Notes under the pieces: generated by a model
Told to the model about the DNA's origin: nothing
Seen by the model: the letters and a program-made list of their open reading frames with translations, nothing else
Database searches by the model: none
Translations under genes and position numbers: made by a program
Shown: piece by piece, positions 44,192 to 52,790 of the stretch
How the letters are laid out: each line of letters starts with the position of its first letter
Numbering within the stretch: position 1 is the first letter of the stretch
Source: Actinomadura rudentiformis
GTDB taxonomy: Bacteria; Actinomycetota; Actinomycetes; Streptosporangiales; Streptosporangiaceae
DNA: 64,000 nucleotides
Direction of reading: 5' to 3'
Assembly: GCF_008923185.1 (NCBI RefSeq)
Contig: NZ_WBMT01000001.1
Location: 558,001-622,000 of the forward strand

Positions 44192-45049
44192 TCAGGGTGC
44201 CTCTCGGGCGGTCGTGGTGAGGTATTCGGGGGCCCGGGCCGCCAGCAGCTCCGTGGGAGTGCATCCGGCCAGGGCGCGGAACTCGCGGTTGAGATGGGCC
44301 TGGTCGTAGTAGCCGCAGGTCACGGCGATGTCGACCCAGTTCGGCACGCCCCGGGACATCAGCTCTACGGCGCGTTGGAACCGCAGTACGCGGGCCATCA
44401 CCTTCGGGCTGAGGCCGACCTGCTCCTTGAAACGGTGGGTGAGGTGCTTGCGGCTCCAGCCGACCTCACCGGCGAGCACGGCCACCGGCGTCTGGCCGTC
44501 GGTCGCGGCGAGAAGCCGCCAGGCCTCCCGCACCTCGGCGTCGGGGGAGGGGCCGACCTCGAGCCGCTTGAGCAGGAACGCGTCGAGGAGGTCGAAGCGG
44601 TCGCCCCAGCTCGGGGCCTCCTGGAGCCGGTCCACGAGCGCGGGAACCTCCGGGCCCAGGACGTCGGCGAGATCGACGGCCAGGTTGGTCAGGTGGCCCA
44701 TCGGGACGCCGAGCAGGGTGTAGGCGCCGAGCGGGGTGACGTCGAGCTGGATGCCGCGCTGGCCGCCCTCGTGCTCGTACATCCCGTGGCCGTCGTGCAT
44801 GCCCGCGATGAACGAGTCGTACACGGCTGGGGGAGCCGCCGGATCGGGCACGTGCAGGTGGAGCGGCGGACCCAGATTGACGATGATGACCGTGTGGCGT
44901 GTGGGCAGGGTCCGCATCCGGCTCGGGACGACCCGGGTCTCCCAGTAACCCTCGTACACGGCGAGGAACGGGCGCAGCGCCGCATGAGGCCGGGCCTCCG
45001 CCAGCCACCAGTCGCCGCGGCTCTCGAACCGGACGGGCCTGTCGCTCAC
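44192..45049 (-). CDS. AraC-family transcriptional regulator
   Basis: 285 residues. The C-terminal double HTH is typical: LAGEVGWSRKHLTHRFKEQV then VDIAVTCGYYDQAHLNREFR. The N terminus (~1-150) is a cupin-like effector region. The effector is unknown. With the VOC gene immediately downstream in the same direction, it is a plausible local regulator. The ATG at 45049 is followed by a good N-terminal text (MSDRPVRFESRGDWWLAEAR). Confidence 0.9.
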   Translation of the reverse strand: MSDRPVRFESRGDWWLAEARPHAALRPFLAVYEGYWETRVVPSRMRTLPTRHTVIIVNLGPPLHLHVPDPAAPPAVYDSFIAGMHDGHGMYEHEGGQRGIQLDVTPLGAYTLLGVPMGHLTNLAVDLADVLGPEVPALVDRLQEAPSWGDRFDLLDAFLLKRLEVGPSPDAEVREAWRLLAATDGQTPVAVLAGEVGWSRKHLTHRFKEQVGLSPKVMARVLRFQRAVELMSRGVPNWVDIAVTCGYYDQAHLNREFRALAGCTPTELLAARAPEYLTTTAREAP

Positions 45050-45080
45050 CCTCCCAGTCTGGCATCCAGGTCAGACAGGA

Positions 45081-45833
45081 TCACTCGTACATCTGGCCGC
45101 AGACCGCGATCCGGGCCAGGTCGGCCCAGGCCATCGTAGTGATCGACCGCACATACGAACGCGGCTGCCCCTGGCCCGGCGACCCGGCGGTGAGCGGCAC
45201 GCGGGCGCCGTCCGCCGGATCCCAGCCGCCGAGGCTGCCGGCCACCGCGCACTCCAGATACGTGGCCGGGTCGAAGTTGTACCAGCGGGGCGGCGTCGCC
45301 CGGCGCCCGGTGCCCGCCGGACGCGGGGCGTCGACGCCGAAGCGGGCCCGGCGGCCCGGCGGCGAGACCAGGAAGTCGGCCAGGTCGGCGAGCTGGGAGA
45401 GGATCACCCGCTCCCAGTCGCCGTACCCGTCCGGCTCGCCGCGCGGCAGCGAGAGATCCTTCATCCGCCACGCCGGGTCGAACTCGGCGGGCGGCGTGGT
45501 GGCGGCCGCCGAGAACATCGCCGCCACGTCGTCTGGTTCGAGGACCTCCCGGGTCTGGAGCGGAGCGCTCACCTTCCACAGCGACCGCAGGAACGCCGAC
45601 AGCGACCAGGACCTCGCCCGTGCCTCCTGGCCGAGGTGAAGGAAGTGCAGGTAGAGGTCGCGGTTGGTGTGCAGGACCGGGCCCGGCGGGCCGCTGACCC
45701 AGTAGAGCTGCTTGTGCGGAACGCCGCTCTCCAGAATCAGGACCTGGGCCAGGGCCGCGATGCGGGACTCGTGCGCGGCCACCGGGAACTCGTTGCCGAG
45801 GTCGTCCTGGCGAACGACGATCCACCTGTCCAT
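45081..45833 (-). CDS. Hypothetical protein
   Basis: 250 residues: MDRWIVVRQDDLGNEFPVAA at the start, then LYWVSGPPGPVLHTNRDLYL. The first 70 residues resemble a small SPOR-like domain that I have seen in other short actinobacterial proteins. The rest has no recognised domain, signal peptide or membrane helix. The gene lies between the AraC regulator (31 bases away) and the aldehyde dehydrogenase. A function cannot be assigned. Confidence 0.7.
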   Translation of the reverse strand: MDRWIVVRQDDLGNEFPVAAHESRIAALAQVLILESGVPHKQLYWVSGPPGPVLHTNRDLYLHFLHLGQEARARSWSLSAFLRSLWKVSAPLQTREVLEPDDVAAMFSAAATTPPAEFDPAWRMKDLSLPRGEPDGYGDWERVILSQLADLADFLVSPPGRRARFGVDAPRPAGTGRRATPPRWYNFDPATYLECAVAGSLGGWDPADGARVPLTAGSPGQGQPRSYVRSITTMAWADLARIAVCGQMYE

Positions 45834-45955
45834 CCGGGCCTCCGCGGTCGCCGATCAGTGCCGTTTCAGCGCCCCCCGCCGCAGAGTCTCCCATCCGGTG
45901 GCCGACGAACAGTAGTTGCCGTGTCACTTTCCGGACTCGAAGTCGTGACCTCCGG

Positions 45956-47362
45956 TCAGAGCCTGGAACGGTGGATCACTTGCAGCTCGGTGAAGCCGTA
46001 CAGCCCCCAGGGGCCGTTCTCGACGCCGACCCCGCTCCACTTGAAGCCCCCGAACGGCTGGTTGGGTGCGAGCGCGAGGTGGGTGTTGACCCAGGCGGTG
46101 CCGCATTCGAGACGGCCCGCGACCTCGGCGGCCCGCTCGGCGTCGGCGCCCCAGACCGAGCCGGACAGGCCGAAGTGCGTCCCGTTGGCCCGGGCGACGG
46201 CCTCGTCCAGATCGGTGTACTTCACGATCGGAAGCGCCGGGCCGAACTGCTCCTCGTCCACGATCCTGCTGCCGTCGGCGAGGTCGGCCAGGATCGTCGG
46301 TTCGAAGAAGTAGCCGGGGCCGTCGATGGGCTTGCCGCCCGCGGCGGCGCGGGCGCCCTTGGCCAGTGCCTCGGCGACCAGCTCGGAGACGCGCTCGTAC
46401 TGCGGCCTGTTGTTGATCGGCCCGTACTGGACGCCCTCCTCCAGACCGTTGCCGACCTTGACCGAGCGGGCCTTGGCGGCGAGGGCCTCCACGACGTCGC
46501 CGTACAGGCCCTCCGGCACGTACACGCGCTTGATCGCCGAGCAGACCTGGCCGTTGTTCTGGAAGGCCGCGCCGAACAGCTTGTCGGCCACCACGGCCGG
46601 ATCGGCGTCGTCGAGCAGGATCGCCGGGTCGTTGCCGCCCAGTTCGAGGGTCACCCGCTTGAGGTCGGGCGCGGCCGCCGCGGCGACCCGCTTGCCGGTG
46701 GCGACGCTGCCGGTGAAGCTGATCTTGCGGGGCACGTCGTGCGCGGTCATCCAGGCACCGAGGTCGTTGCCGCCGGTCACCACGTTGAAGACCCCGGGCG
46801 GCAGCACGTCGCGCAGGACCTCGCCGAGCTTCAGGCTGCTCAGCGGCGTGTACGGGGAGGGCTTGAGGACCACGGTGTTGCCGGCGAGCAGCGCCGGCGC
46901 CAGCTTCCAGGTCGCCAGCAGGAGCGGGTAGTTCCACGGCGTGATGGCCGCGACGACGCCCATGGGGCGCCGCACCACCTCGACGAACGCGGCGCCGTCG
47001 TCCTGGATGATCTCGCGCGGCAGCTCCAGGCGGGCGTAGTACTTGAGCCAGACGCCCGCGCCGACGACCTCCATGGTGGCGTCGTGGAGCGGCTTGCCCT
47101 GTTCGAGGGTGAGGATCCGGCCGATCTCCTCGGACCGGGCGAACATCAGGTCCGCGGCGGCCAGCAGCGCCTTGCGCCGGGCCTCCTTGTCACGGCGCCA
47201 CTCGGGGAAGGCGGCCTGGGCGGCGGCCATGGCCTGGTCGAGCTGTTCGCGCGAGGCGTCGGGGGCCTGCTCGGCCACCTCACCGGTCGCGGGGTTGATC
47301 ACGTCGAACGTGCCGAGCGCCTCCGCGCTCCGCCCGTCGATGGTCATCGTGAAACCGGTCAC
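45956..47362 (-). CDS. Aldehyde dehydrogenase (NAD(P)-dependent)
   Basis: 468 residues, complete. PWNYPLLLATWKLAPALLAG is the nucleotide-binding segment, VTLELGGNDPAILLDDADP holds the catalytic Glu, and FQNNGQVCSAIKRVYVPEGL the catalytic Cys. The remaining conserved text, GGFKWSGVGVENGPWGLYGF, is at the C terminus. It oxidises an aldehyde to the acid; the text is closest to benzaldehyde/aldehyde dehydrogenases of broad range. The GTG at 47362 follows GGGGAGG. A TetR-like palindrome lies 25 bases upstream, so it may be repressed. Confidence 0.93.
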   Translation of the reverse strand: MTGFTMTIDGRSAEALGTFDVINPATGEVAEQAPDASREQLDQAMAAAQAAFPEWRRDKEARRKALLAAADLMFARSEEIGRILTLEQGKPLHDATMEVVGAGVWLKYYARLELPREIIQDDGAAFVEVVRRPMGVVAAITPWNYPLLLATWKLAPALLAGNTVVLKPSPYTPLSSLKLGEVLRDVLPPGVFNVVTGGNDLGAWMTAHDVPRKISFTGSVATGKRVAAAAAPDLKRVTLELGGNDPAILLDDADPAVVADKLFGAAFQNNGQVCSAIKRVYVPEGLYGDVVEALAAKARSVKVGNGLEEGVQYGPINNRPQYERVSELVAEALAKGARAAAGGKPIDGPGYFFEPTILADLADGSRIVDEEQFGPALPIVKYTDLDEAVARANGTHFGLSGSVWGADAERAAEVAGRLECGTAWVNTHLALAPNQPFGGFKWSGVGVENGPWGLYGFTELQVIHRSRL

Positions 47363-47387
47363 CCTTGAGCCTCCCCTGTGCAGTACA

Positions 47388-47406
47388 TACCGAATGACGT
47401 TCAGTA
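47388..47406. promoter_or_regulatory. Operator-like inverted repeat upstream of the aldehyde dehydrogenase
   Basis: TACCGAA-TGACG-TTCAGTA: 7-base arms with one mismatch around a 5-base spacer, just upstream of the aldehyde dehydrogenase start on the minus strand. Typical of TetR-type operators. No regulator is adjacent. Confidence 0.5.
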
Positions 47407-47553
47407 TTCACCTCCGAACCGCCGCCCACCAGCCCCGGGCCTTCAGCGGGAGGCGGACCGCGGCTCGTTCCCGAACCGGGCGGCCAGAGCGGGCCACGGC
47501 CGCTTCCGGCAGATCGGGCCTGCCGGCGGCGTGGGCCGATACATGATCGCCTC

Positions 47554-49002
47554 ATGCGACCACGTCTCACAGCGGTGTTCGCCCTGACCCTCGCCCTCAC
47601 CGCATCCGGCGGTGCGGCGGTGGCCGCGACACCCACGACGCCATCTGCCCCATCGGCCCCTTCGTCCCCTGCATCTAAGGCACCCCCCACGCTCTCCGAT
47701 CCCCGTCCCTGCGAAGGCCAGCCGGGGTTCACCTGCTCGATGCTGACCGTGCCGCTCGACCATCGCGGCAAGCGCAAGGGGGAGCTCGAACTCCAGGTGG
47801 CCACGGCGGACAACGCGGACGCGCCCAAGGGCACCCTCCTCTTCCTCACCGGCGGCCCCGGCCAGCCAGGCGTCCCGTTCATCACGCGGATCAGCCAGCG
47901 GCTGCCCGAGGTGGCGAAGAACTACCGCATCGTGATGATCGACCAGCGCGGCACCGGCGACTTCGGAGCGATCAACTGCCCGCAGCTCCAGGCGCAGGTC
48001 GGCAGCTCCGACATCGAGCCGCCGACGGTCGCGGCGATCGAGGAGTGCGCGGGGATCCTCGGTGACCGGCGGCACTACTTCACCAGCGAGCAGACCACCG
48101 GTGACCTGGAGATGTTGCGCCGGGCGCTCGGCGTGCGGACCTGGGCGGTGGACGGTGTCTCCTACGGCTCCCTCACCGCGGCCCGGTACGCCGTCGCCCA
48201 TCCGCGGAACGTGAGCAAGCTGGTGCTGGACTCGGTGCTGCCGCACGTCGACCCCCAGGGCGACGACATGCTCTACCTCACCGGCCTGCGCGCCACCGCC
48301 CGGGTGCTGCGCGAAGCCTGCACGGTGGCCCCCGCCTGCGGGTTCGACCCGGCCAAGGACCTGGCCTGGCTGGCCCGGCACCGCAAGGACCATGTGATGA
48401 TCTTTGACTTGATCGTCACGTACGAGTTCCTCGATCCCACCTACCGCAATCCGAACCCGGCGGGCCTGCCCGCGGGATCCGGTGACGTGATCGGGGCGAT
48501 CCACGAGGCCCGCAACGGGAACCCGGCGCGGCTGGACCAGCAGCTCGCCCTGCTGAACTCCGGCGGCGACCCGGTCAACCGCTACAGCTCGGGACTCCAT
48601 ATCGCGACCGTCTGCGGGGACGGGCGGTTCCCCTGGGGCACGTCGGAGGCGCCCGTCGCCGGCCGGCAGGCGATCCTCGAACGCACCCGCAGAACGCTGC
48701 CCACTCGCAAGGTGTGGCCGTTCACCGCGGACACCGCGGTGGGCAACGGCTTCATCCAGGAGTGCCTCTACTGGCCGCGGTCACAGCACACGGCAGAGCC
48801 CAGCGTGCGGCTTCCGAACGTCCCGACGCTGATCCTGAACGGTGATCGCGATCTGTCGACGCCGCTGGAATGGGCCAGGGAGGAGCTGCGGTACGCCCCG
48901 GGCGGCAAGCTCGTCGTCGTCAAGGGCGCGACGCACTCGATCCAGAACCGCGAGCTCGGCACACAGGGCCGCGACGCGGTCAACGCGTTCCTGAACGGCT
49001 GA
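47554..49002 (+). CDS. Secreted alpha/beta hydrolase (TAP-like peptidase)
   Basis: 482 residues. An N-terminal signal (LTAVFALTLALTASGGAAVA) precedes a Pro/Ser linker. The catalytic domain has oxyanion text LLFLTGGPGQPGVPF, RIVMIDQRGTGDF, the nucleophile GVSYGSLTAARYA (Ser near 208), LILNGDRDLSTPLEWA (Asp) and KGATHSIQNRE (His). It belongs with SlpD/SlpE and tripeptidyl-aminopeptidase-like exported peptidases of streptomycetes. The ATG at 47554 starts the signal. A strong terminator follows. Confidence 0.92.
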   Translation: MRPRLTAVFALTLALTASGGAAVAATPTTPSAPSAPSSPASKAPPTLSDPRPCEGQPGFTCSMLTVPLDHRGKRKGELELQVATADNADAPKGTLLFLTGGPGQPGVPFITRISQRLPEVAKNYRIVMIDQRGTGDFGAINCPQLQAQVGSSDIEPPTVAAIEECAGILGDRRHYFTSEQTTGDLEMLRRALGVRTWAVDGVSYGSLTAARYAVAHPRNVSKLVLDSVLPHVDPQGDDMLYLTGLRATARVLREACTVAPACGFDPAKDLAWLARHRKDHVMIFDLIVTYEFLDPTYRNPNPAGLPAGSGDVIGAIHEARNGNPARLDQQLALLNSGGDPVNRYSSGLHIATVCGDGRFPWGTSEAPVAGRQAILERTRRTLPTRKVWPFTADTAVGNGFIQECLYWPRSQHTAEPSVRLPNVPTLILNGDRDLSTPLEWAREELRYAPGGKLVVVKGATHSIQNRELGTQGRDAVNAFLNG

Positions 49003-49040
49003 CCGCACAGGCACAAACGGCAGCGCTGAACGGCTTGAAC

Positions 49041-49082
49041 GGATGAGCCCCGCCTGCGGGAGAAGGAGGCGGGGCTCATCCG
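49041..49082. terminator. Bidirectional terminator
   Basis: GGATGAGCCCCGCCT (49041-49055) pairs perfectly with AGGCGGGGCTCATCC (49067-49081) across an 11-base loop. It sits between the convergent peptidase gene and the protein at 49096, so it can serve both. Confidence 0.85.
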
Positions 49083-49095
49083 GGTCGATGCCCGG

Positions 49096-49734
49096 TCACG
49101 CGGAAAGCAGGCGTTCGAGCAGGTCGCGGTAGGCGCGGAGCGCCAGGCGGTGCCGTTCGGTGTCGGCGGGAGCGTCCTTCTCGGTGCGCCAGCGCTCGTC
49201 CAGCGACCGCTTGCGCTCGGCGACGGACGTCTTGATCGCCTCGACCACCTCGGTGGTCAGCTCGTCCGCCTTGCGCACGGCGTCCGTGGGATCGTCGACG
49301 AACGCGGACTGCAGGTCGCGCCAGCGGGCGTGGAACCGGTCGGCGTCCTTGGCGTCCATGAGCCGCTCGATGCGCTCCTCGGACGCCGTCTCGCCCGGCT
49401 TCCCGGCCTCGGGCACGGGCACGGGCCCCGGCTTGGTCGCGGCTTCGGGCTCGGCCCCCGCTTCCGGCTTGGCCCCGGTCCCGGGCGGAGCCACCGGCGC
49501 GGCCGCGGGGCCAGGCTCGGGCTTCGGGGCCGGCTCGGCCGTGTCACGCGGGTTCGGGAACGCCGTGGCCACGTCGCTCTTCGGCGCGGGGCCGGCGACC
49601 CGGGTGTCCCCGGTCACCGCCGCGTCGCCGGTGCCTGCGGCCTGCGCGCGTTCGTCGTCGGTCAGATCGCGCCCGGCGGGCCCGGGCGCCTTTCCCGGTT
49701 GTGCGCCGGGGCGGTCGGAAGGTCGGTTCTTCAT
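49096..49734 (-). CDS. Hypothetical protein with long disordered N terminus and shared C-terminal domain
   Basis: 212 residues. Residues 1-115 are low-complexity, rich in P, A, G and E (for example VAPPGTGAKPEAGAEPEAA), hence likely disordered. Residues ~120-212 form a helical domain: WRDLQSAFVDDPTDAVRKAD, LTTEVVEAIKTSVAERKRSL and YRDLLERLLSA. A related domain occurs in the next gene (49741-50340). No signal peptide. The start at 49734 lies 6 bases downstream of the neighbouring stop at 49741, implying an operon. Family name unknown to me. Confidence 0.7.
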   Translation of the reverse strand: MKNRPSDRPGAQPGKAPGPAGRDLTDDERAQAAGTGDAAVTGDTRVAGPAPKSDVATAFPNPRDTAEPAPKPEPGPAAAPVAPPGTGAKPEAGAEPEAATKPGPVPVPEAGKPGETASEERIERLMDAKDADRFHARWRDLQSAFVDDPTDAVRKADELTTEVVEAIKTSVAERKRSLDERWRTEKDAPADTERHRLALRAYRDLLERLLSA

Positions 49735-49740
49735 GGTCGA

Positions 49741-50340
49741 TCAGCTCCTGGCCTGGGGCTCGTCGCCGCGGCGTTCACCCGGCCGCGGCACGGTGCCGCG
49801 CTCCTCCACCGGCACGGCGAGCAGGTCCTCGAAGAGGGCCCGGTAGTGCACCATCGCCTGGCGGAGGTCCTCGGTGGTGGCCTCCTTCTGGGCGGCGCGG
49901 TCGCTGATGCCGTGGGCGCGGCGGTAGTGGTCGATCGTGCGGCCGTGCTCGACCGACAGGTGCGCGACCTTGTCGTCGAAGTCACGGGTCGGGTAGCCGC
50001 GCTCGCCCATGACCACCGTCACGAGCCGGTCCGCCTGCTCGACGGCGGCCTCGGGGGTGTCCACGAACTGCTCCTGGACGTGCACCCACTGCTCGCGGTA
50101 GAGGTCGCGCTGGCGCGGTTCGAGATCGTGGAGCTCCAGCTCCTCGTGCCGATGCTGACGGGAGAGCAGCTCCCGCTCCGCGGCGGCCCGGCCGCCGTGC
50201 CGCTCCACGGCCCGGTCGTATTCGGGGCCGAACTGCCGCCGCAGCCGCCGCGTCCGGGCCTGGTTCCAGGCCAGGTACCCGGCGGCGGCGATGGCCGCGA
50301 TGATCACGACGGCTATGACGACCATCAGTACGGTCGACAT
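49741..50340 (-). CDS. Membrane-anchored protein with the same helical domain
   Basis: 199 residues. Residues 4-24 (VLMVVIAVVIIAAIAAAGYL) form an N-terminal membrane anchor. A charged linker (RTRRLRRQFGPEYDRAVERH) leads to the domain shared with the downstream protein: WVHVQEQFVDTPEAAVEQAD, RLVTVVMGERGYPTRDF and YRALFEDLLAV. Together the two genes may encode a membrane-bound and a soluble partner. The ATG at 50340 follows GGAGGCAACG. First gene of the pair, with an inverted repeat 54 bases upstream. Confidence 0.75.
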   Translation of the reverse strand: MSTVLMVVIAVVIIAAIAAAGYLAWNQARTRRLRRQFGPEYDRAVERHGGRAAAERELLSRQHRHEELELHDLEPRQRDLYREQWVHVQEQFVDTPEAAVEQADRLVTVVMGERGYPTRDFDDKVAHLSVEHGRTIDHYRRAHGISDRAAQKEATTEDLRQAMVHYRALFEDLLAVPVEERGTVPRPGERRGDEPQARS

Positions 50341-50393
50341 CGTTGCCTCCGTAGGTTTTTTCGGTACGAATGGCAAGCCGATGCCCCGACAAA

Positions 50394-50422
50394 CCGCATC
50401 CAAACAGTCATTACGGATGCGG
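50394..50422. promoter_or_regulatory. Inverted repeat CCGCATCC-N13-GGATGCGG
   Basis: Perfect 8-base arms with a 13-base spacer in the divergent gap between the membrane-anchored protein (50340) and the membrane protein at 50546. A candidate operator or short hairpin. Confidence 0.4.
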
Positions 50423-50545
50423 AGCGTCCGCCGTCGGCCACGCCTGATGCCCCGATTTGCTGCGCCGTGCCGGATGTGCGTGTTGTGATGGGACCGTACG
50501 AGAGCCCGTCTCCCGCCGCCCGCGGGCTCGTGCTGATGGGATGTG

Positions 50546-51028
50546 ATGAGCGTGCGCCACGCCTTCGGTCTCCTTCTCGGCGTCCTCCTGGCCCCGGCAC
50601 TGGTGTACGGCTCTGCCTGGGGATACGTGCAGGCGGGCCAGTCCTTCGACGGCACGGGCCAGCAGATCACCGACAGCACGCGCCTGTACGGGTCGTTCGC
50701 CCTGCTCGCCGCCGTCGGCCTGATCGTGGGCGTGATCATCGTGGCGCGGTGGGCGTCGCCGCTGGTGTCCCTCGTGCCCGCGCTCACCCTCATTGGATTT
50801 TCGGTCTACTTCCTCATCGACCCGGGCCGCGTCCTCGACCTGCCGGACAAGGTGCCGCCCGCCGGTGAGCTCGACTCCGGTCTGCGCATGCTGCTCGGCA
50901 CGGGCGTCTACGCGATGATGGGATTCGCGCTGATGGCCCCCACCTGGGCGCCGCGCCGGTGGTCGGGCCGCCGGTCCGACGACGATCTGGAGGAGCAGCC
51001 GGACTACTTCGCCAGGGTGCCCACCTGA
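50546..51028 (+). CDS. Predicted four-span membrane protein
   Basis: 160 residues. Hydrophobic spans near 5-25 (HAFGLLLGVLLAPALVYGSA), 48-68 (FALLAAVGLIVGVIIVARWA), 72-90 (SLVPALTLIGFSVYFLIDPG) and 112-132 (MLLGTGVYAMMGFALMAPT). The short C-terminal tail is basic then acidic. Family unknown. The ATG at 50546 was chosen over the GTG at 50543. The 3' end overlaps the ABC ATPase gene by 25 bases. Confidence 0.65.
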   Translation: MSVRHAFGLLLGVLLAPALVYGSAWGYVQAGQSFDGTGQQITDSTRLYGSFALLAAVGLIVGVIIVARWASPLVSLVPALTLIGFSVYFLIDPGRVLDLPDKVPPAGELDSGLRMLLGTGVYAMMGFALMAPTWAPRRWSGRRSDDDLEEQPDYFARVPT

Positions 51029-51963
51029 CGGTAGAGCCGGGCGACCACGTCCTCGATGTCGGCGTCCCGCAGCGCGATGTCCCGCACCTCATGGCGGTCG
51101 GCCAGCGCGGCCACCACCGCCGCCGCGTTCGCCGTACGCGGCAGCCGCAGCCACTGGCGCGGGCCTTGGACACGCTCCACGATCACGTCAGGAAGGGAGA
51201 TCGGCGGGCACGGCCGGGCGAACTCGACCACCAGCATCCGGCCGGCGTCCACGGTGGCGCGCAGCCGGGAGAGATCTCCGTCGTACGCCAGCCGCCCATG
51301 GTCGATGATCATGACGCGGCGGCAGAGCCGTTCGATGTCGCCGAGGTCGTGCGTGGTGAGCAGGATCGTGGTGCCGCGTTCGGAGTTGAGACGGGCCAGG
51401 AACTCCCGGACCGTCGCCTTGCTCACCACGTCCAGGCCGATGGTGGGCTCGTCCAGCACCAGCAGCTCGGGATCGTGCAGCAGCGCCGCCGCCAGGTCGC
51501 CGCGCATCCGCTGTCCCAGGCTGAGCTGGCGCACCGGGGTGTCGAGGAACGGGCCGAGTTCGAGCAGCCCGGTCAGCTCGGCCAGCCGGGCCCGGTGCGC
51601 GGCCGCGTCGACGCGGTACAGGTGCCGGATCAGGGTCAGGCTGTCGCGCAGCGGCAGGTCCCACCACAGCGTGGTGCGCTGCCCGAAGACCACGCCGATC
51701 CGCCGGGCCAGCGTGGTGCGCTGCCGGGAGGGATCCAGGCCGCAGACCCGCACCGAGCCGGATGAGGGCGTGAGGATCCCCGTGAGCATCTTGATCGTCG
51801 TCGACTTGCCGGCGCCGTTCGGCCCGAGGTAGCCGACGAACTCGCCCGCCGCGACCTCGAACGAGACGTCGTCCACCGCGGCGACGGTGGTCCGGCTGCG
51901 GCGGATCCGCCCGGCCCGCCGGCGCACGGTGAACGACTTGCCGACCCCGGCGACCTCGATCAT
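51004..51963 (-). CDS. ABC transporter ATP-binding protein (ABC-2 type exporter)
   Basis: 319 residues. Walker A YLGPNGAGKSTTIKMLTG, the Q-loop region VVFGQRTTLWWDLP, signature QLSLGQRMRGDLAAALLHDP, Walker B LLVLDEPTIGLD and H loop LLTTHDLGD are all intact. The C-terminal ~80 residues resemble the regulatory tail of export ATPases. It energises an exporter with the two downstream-oriented permeases. The ATG at 51963 is 5 bases after the permease gene stop at 51969. The exported compound is unknown. Confidence 0.95.
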   Translation of the reverse strand: MIEVAGVGKSFTVRRRAGRIRRSRTTVAAVDDVSFEVAAGEFVGYLGPNGAGKSTTIKMLTGILTPSSGSVRVCGLDPSRQRTTLARRIGVVFGQRTTLWWDLPLRDSLTLIRHLYRVDAAAHRARLAELTGLLELGPFLDTPVRQLSLGQRMRGDLAAALLHDPELLVLDEPTIGLDVVSKATVREFLARLNSERGTTILLTTHDLGDIERLCRRVMIIDHGRLAYDGDLSRLRATVDAGRMLVVEFARPCPPISLPDVIVERVQGPRQWLRLPRTANAAAVVAALADRHEVRDIALRDADIEDVVARLYRQVGTLAK

Positions 51964-51968
51964 GTTCC

Positions 51969-52790
51969 TCAGCTCCCCGTCGACCGGTAGTGGCGGAGCC
52001 CGGCCCGCCAGACGAACCCCGCCAGCACGCAGACCACCACGGCGACCGCCGGGGAGGCGAAACGAGCGGCCTCGGGCAGGCCCAGCGGGTCGGCGCGGTC
52101 CAGGACGTACAAACCGGGCTGCCAGTTCACGAACGCGAGCGGGACGGCGAAGGTCACCCCGCGCACGAAGTCCCGGGCGAACATGCTCAGCGGGTACTGC
52201 GTCAGGAACGCGCCGCCATACGTGACGGACTTGGTCGCCCCGTGCCCGTCGATCAGCACGAACTGCAGCGAGGCCGTCAGCACCCACAGGCCGGAGAAGA
52301 TCGCGACCCCGGCCAGGACCATCGCCGGGATCATCACCGCCCGGCCCGCGGTCCAGTCCACGTCCAGCCGGGGCAGGGCCAGCGCCAGCACCAGCGACGC
52401 CGGGACGAGCTTGCCGAGCCGCCGGGGCGAGAAGTCCTCGGTGGCGATCTGGATGAGCGGGCTCACCGGCCGCACCAGCATGGCGTCGAGCGTGCCCTCC
52501 CGGATGTGCTTCCCGAGCCGTTCGGTGGTCCCGAACAGGATGTCCGCGAGCGCGAACGAGAGCGCCGACGTCCCGTACAGGAACAGGACCTCCGGCGCGG
52601 TGAACCCGGCGATGCGCGGCGCACGCGTGAACATCACCATGATCGCGGCCACGTCGAGCATGCTCACCGCGGCCGTCGCGAAGGTCAGCAGCACCATCGA
52701 CACCGGATACTGCGCCGCCGCCCGAATCCATGTCCAGGCGAGCAGCCCGTACACCCGGACCACCCCGCCGGGCACCACCGGCTCAGCCAC
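51969..52790 (-). CDS. ABC-2 type transporter permease
   Basis: 273 residues with about six hydrophobic spans, among them TWIRAAAQYPVSMVLLTFAT, VLFLYGTSALSFALADILFG and VAVVVCVLAGFVWRAG. It belongs to the ABC-2 family of two-permease exporters (PF06182 type). The loop text LGKHIREGTLDAMLVRPVSP is typical. The GTG at 52790 overlaps the stop of the upstream permease by 8 bases, so the two are translated together. It pairs with the ATPase at 51004. Confidence 0.87.
   Translation of the reverse strand: MAEPVVPGGVVRVYGLLAWTWIRAAAQYPVSMVLLTFATAAVSMLDVAAIMVMFTRAPRIAGFTAPEVLFLYGTSALSFALADILFGTTERLGKHIREGTLDAMLVRPVSPLIQIATEDFSPRRLGKLVPASLVLALALPRLDVDWTAGRAVMIPAMVLAGVAIFSGLWVLTASLQFVLIDGHGATKSVTYGGAFLTQYPLSMFARDFVRGVTFAVPLAFVNWQPGLYVLDRADPLGLPEAARFASPAVAVVVCVLAGFVWRAGLRHYRSTGS

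Noticed and set aside
45971..47368. A 465-codon plus-strand frame opposite the aldehyde dehydrogenase
   Set aside because: An antisense shadow; the dehydrogenase has complete catalytic motifs.
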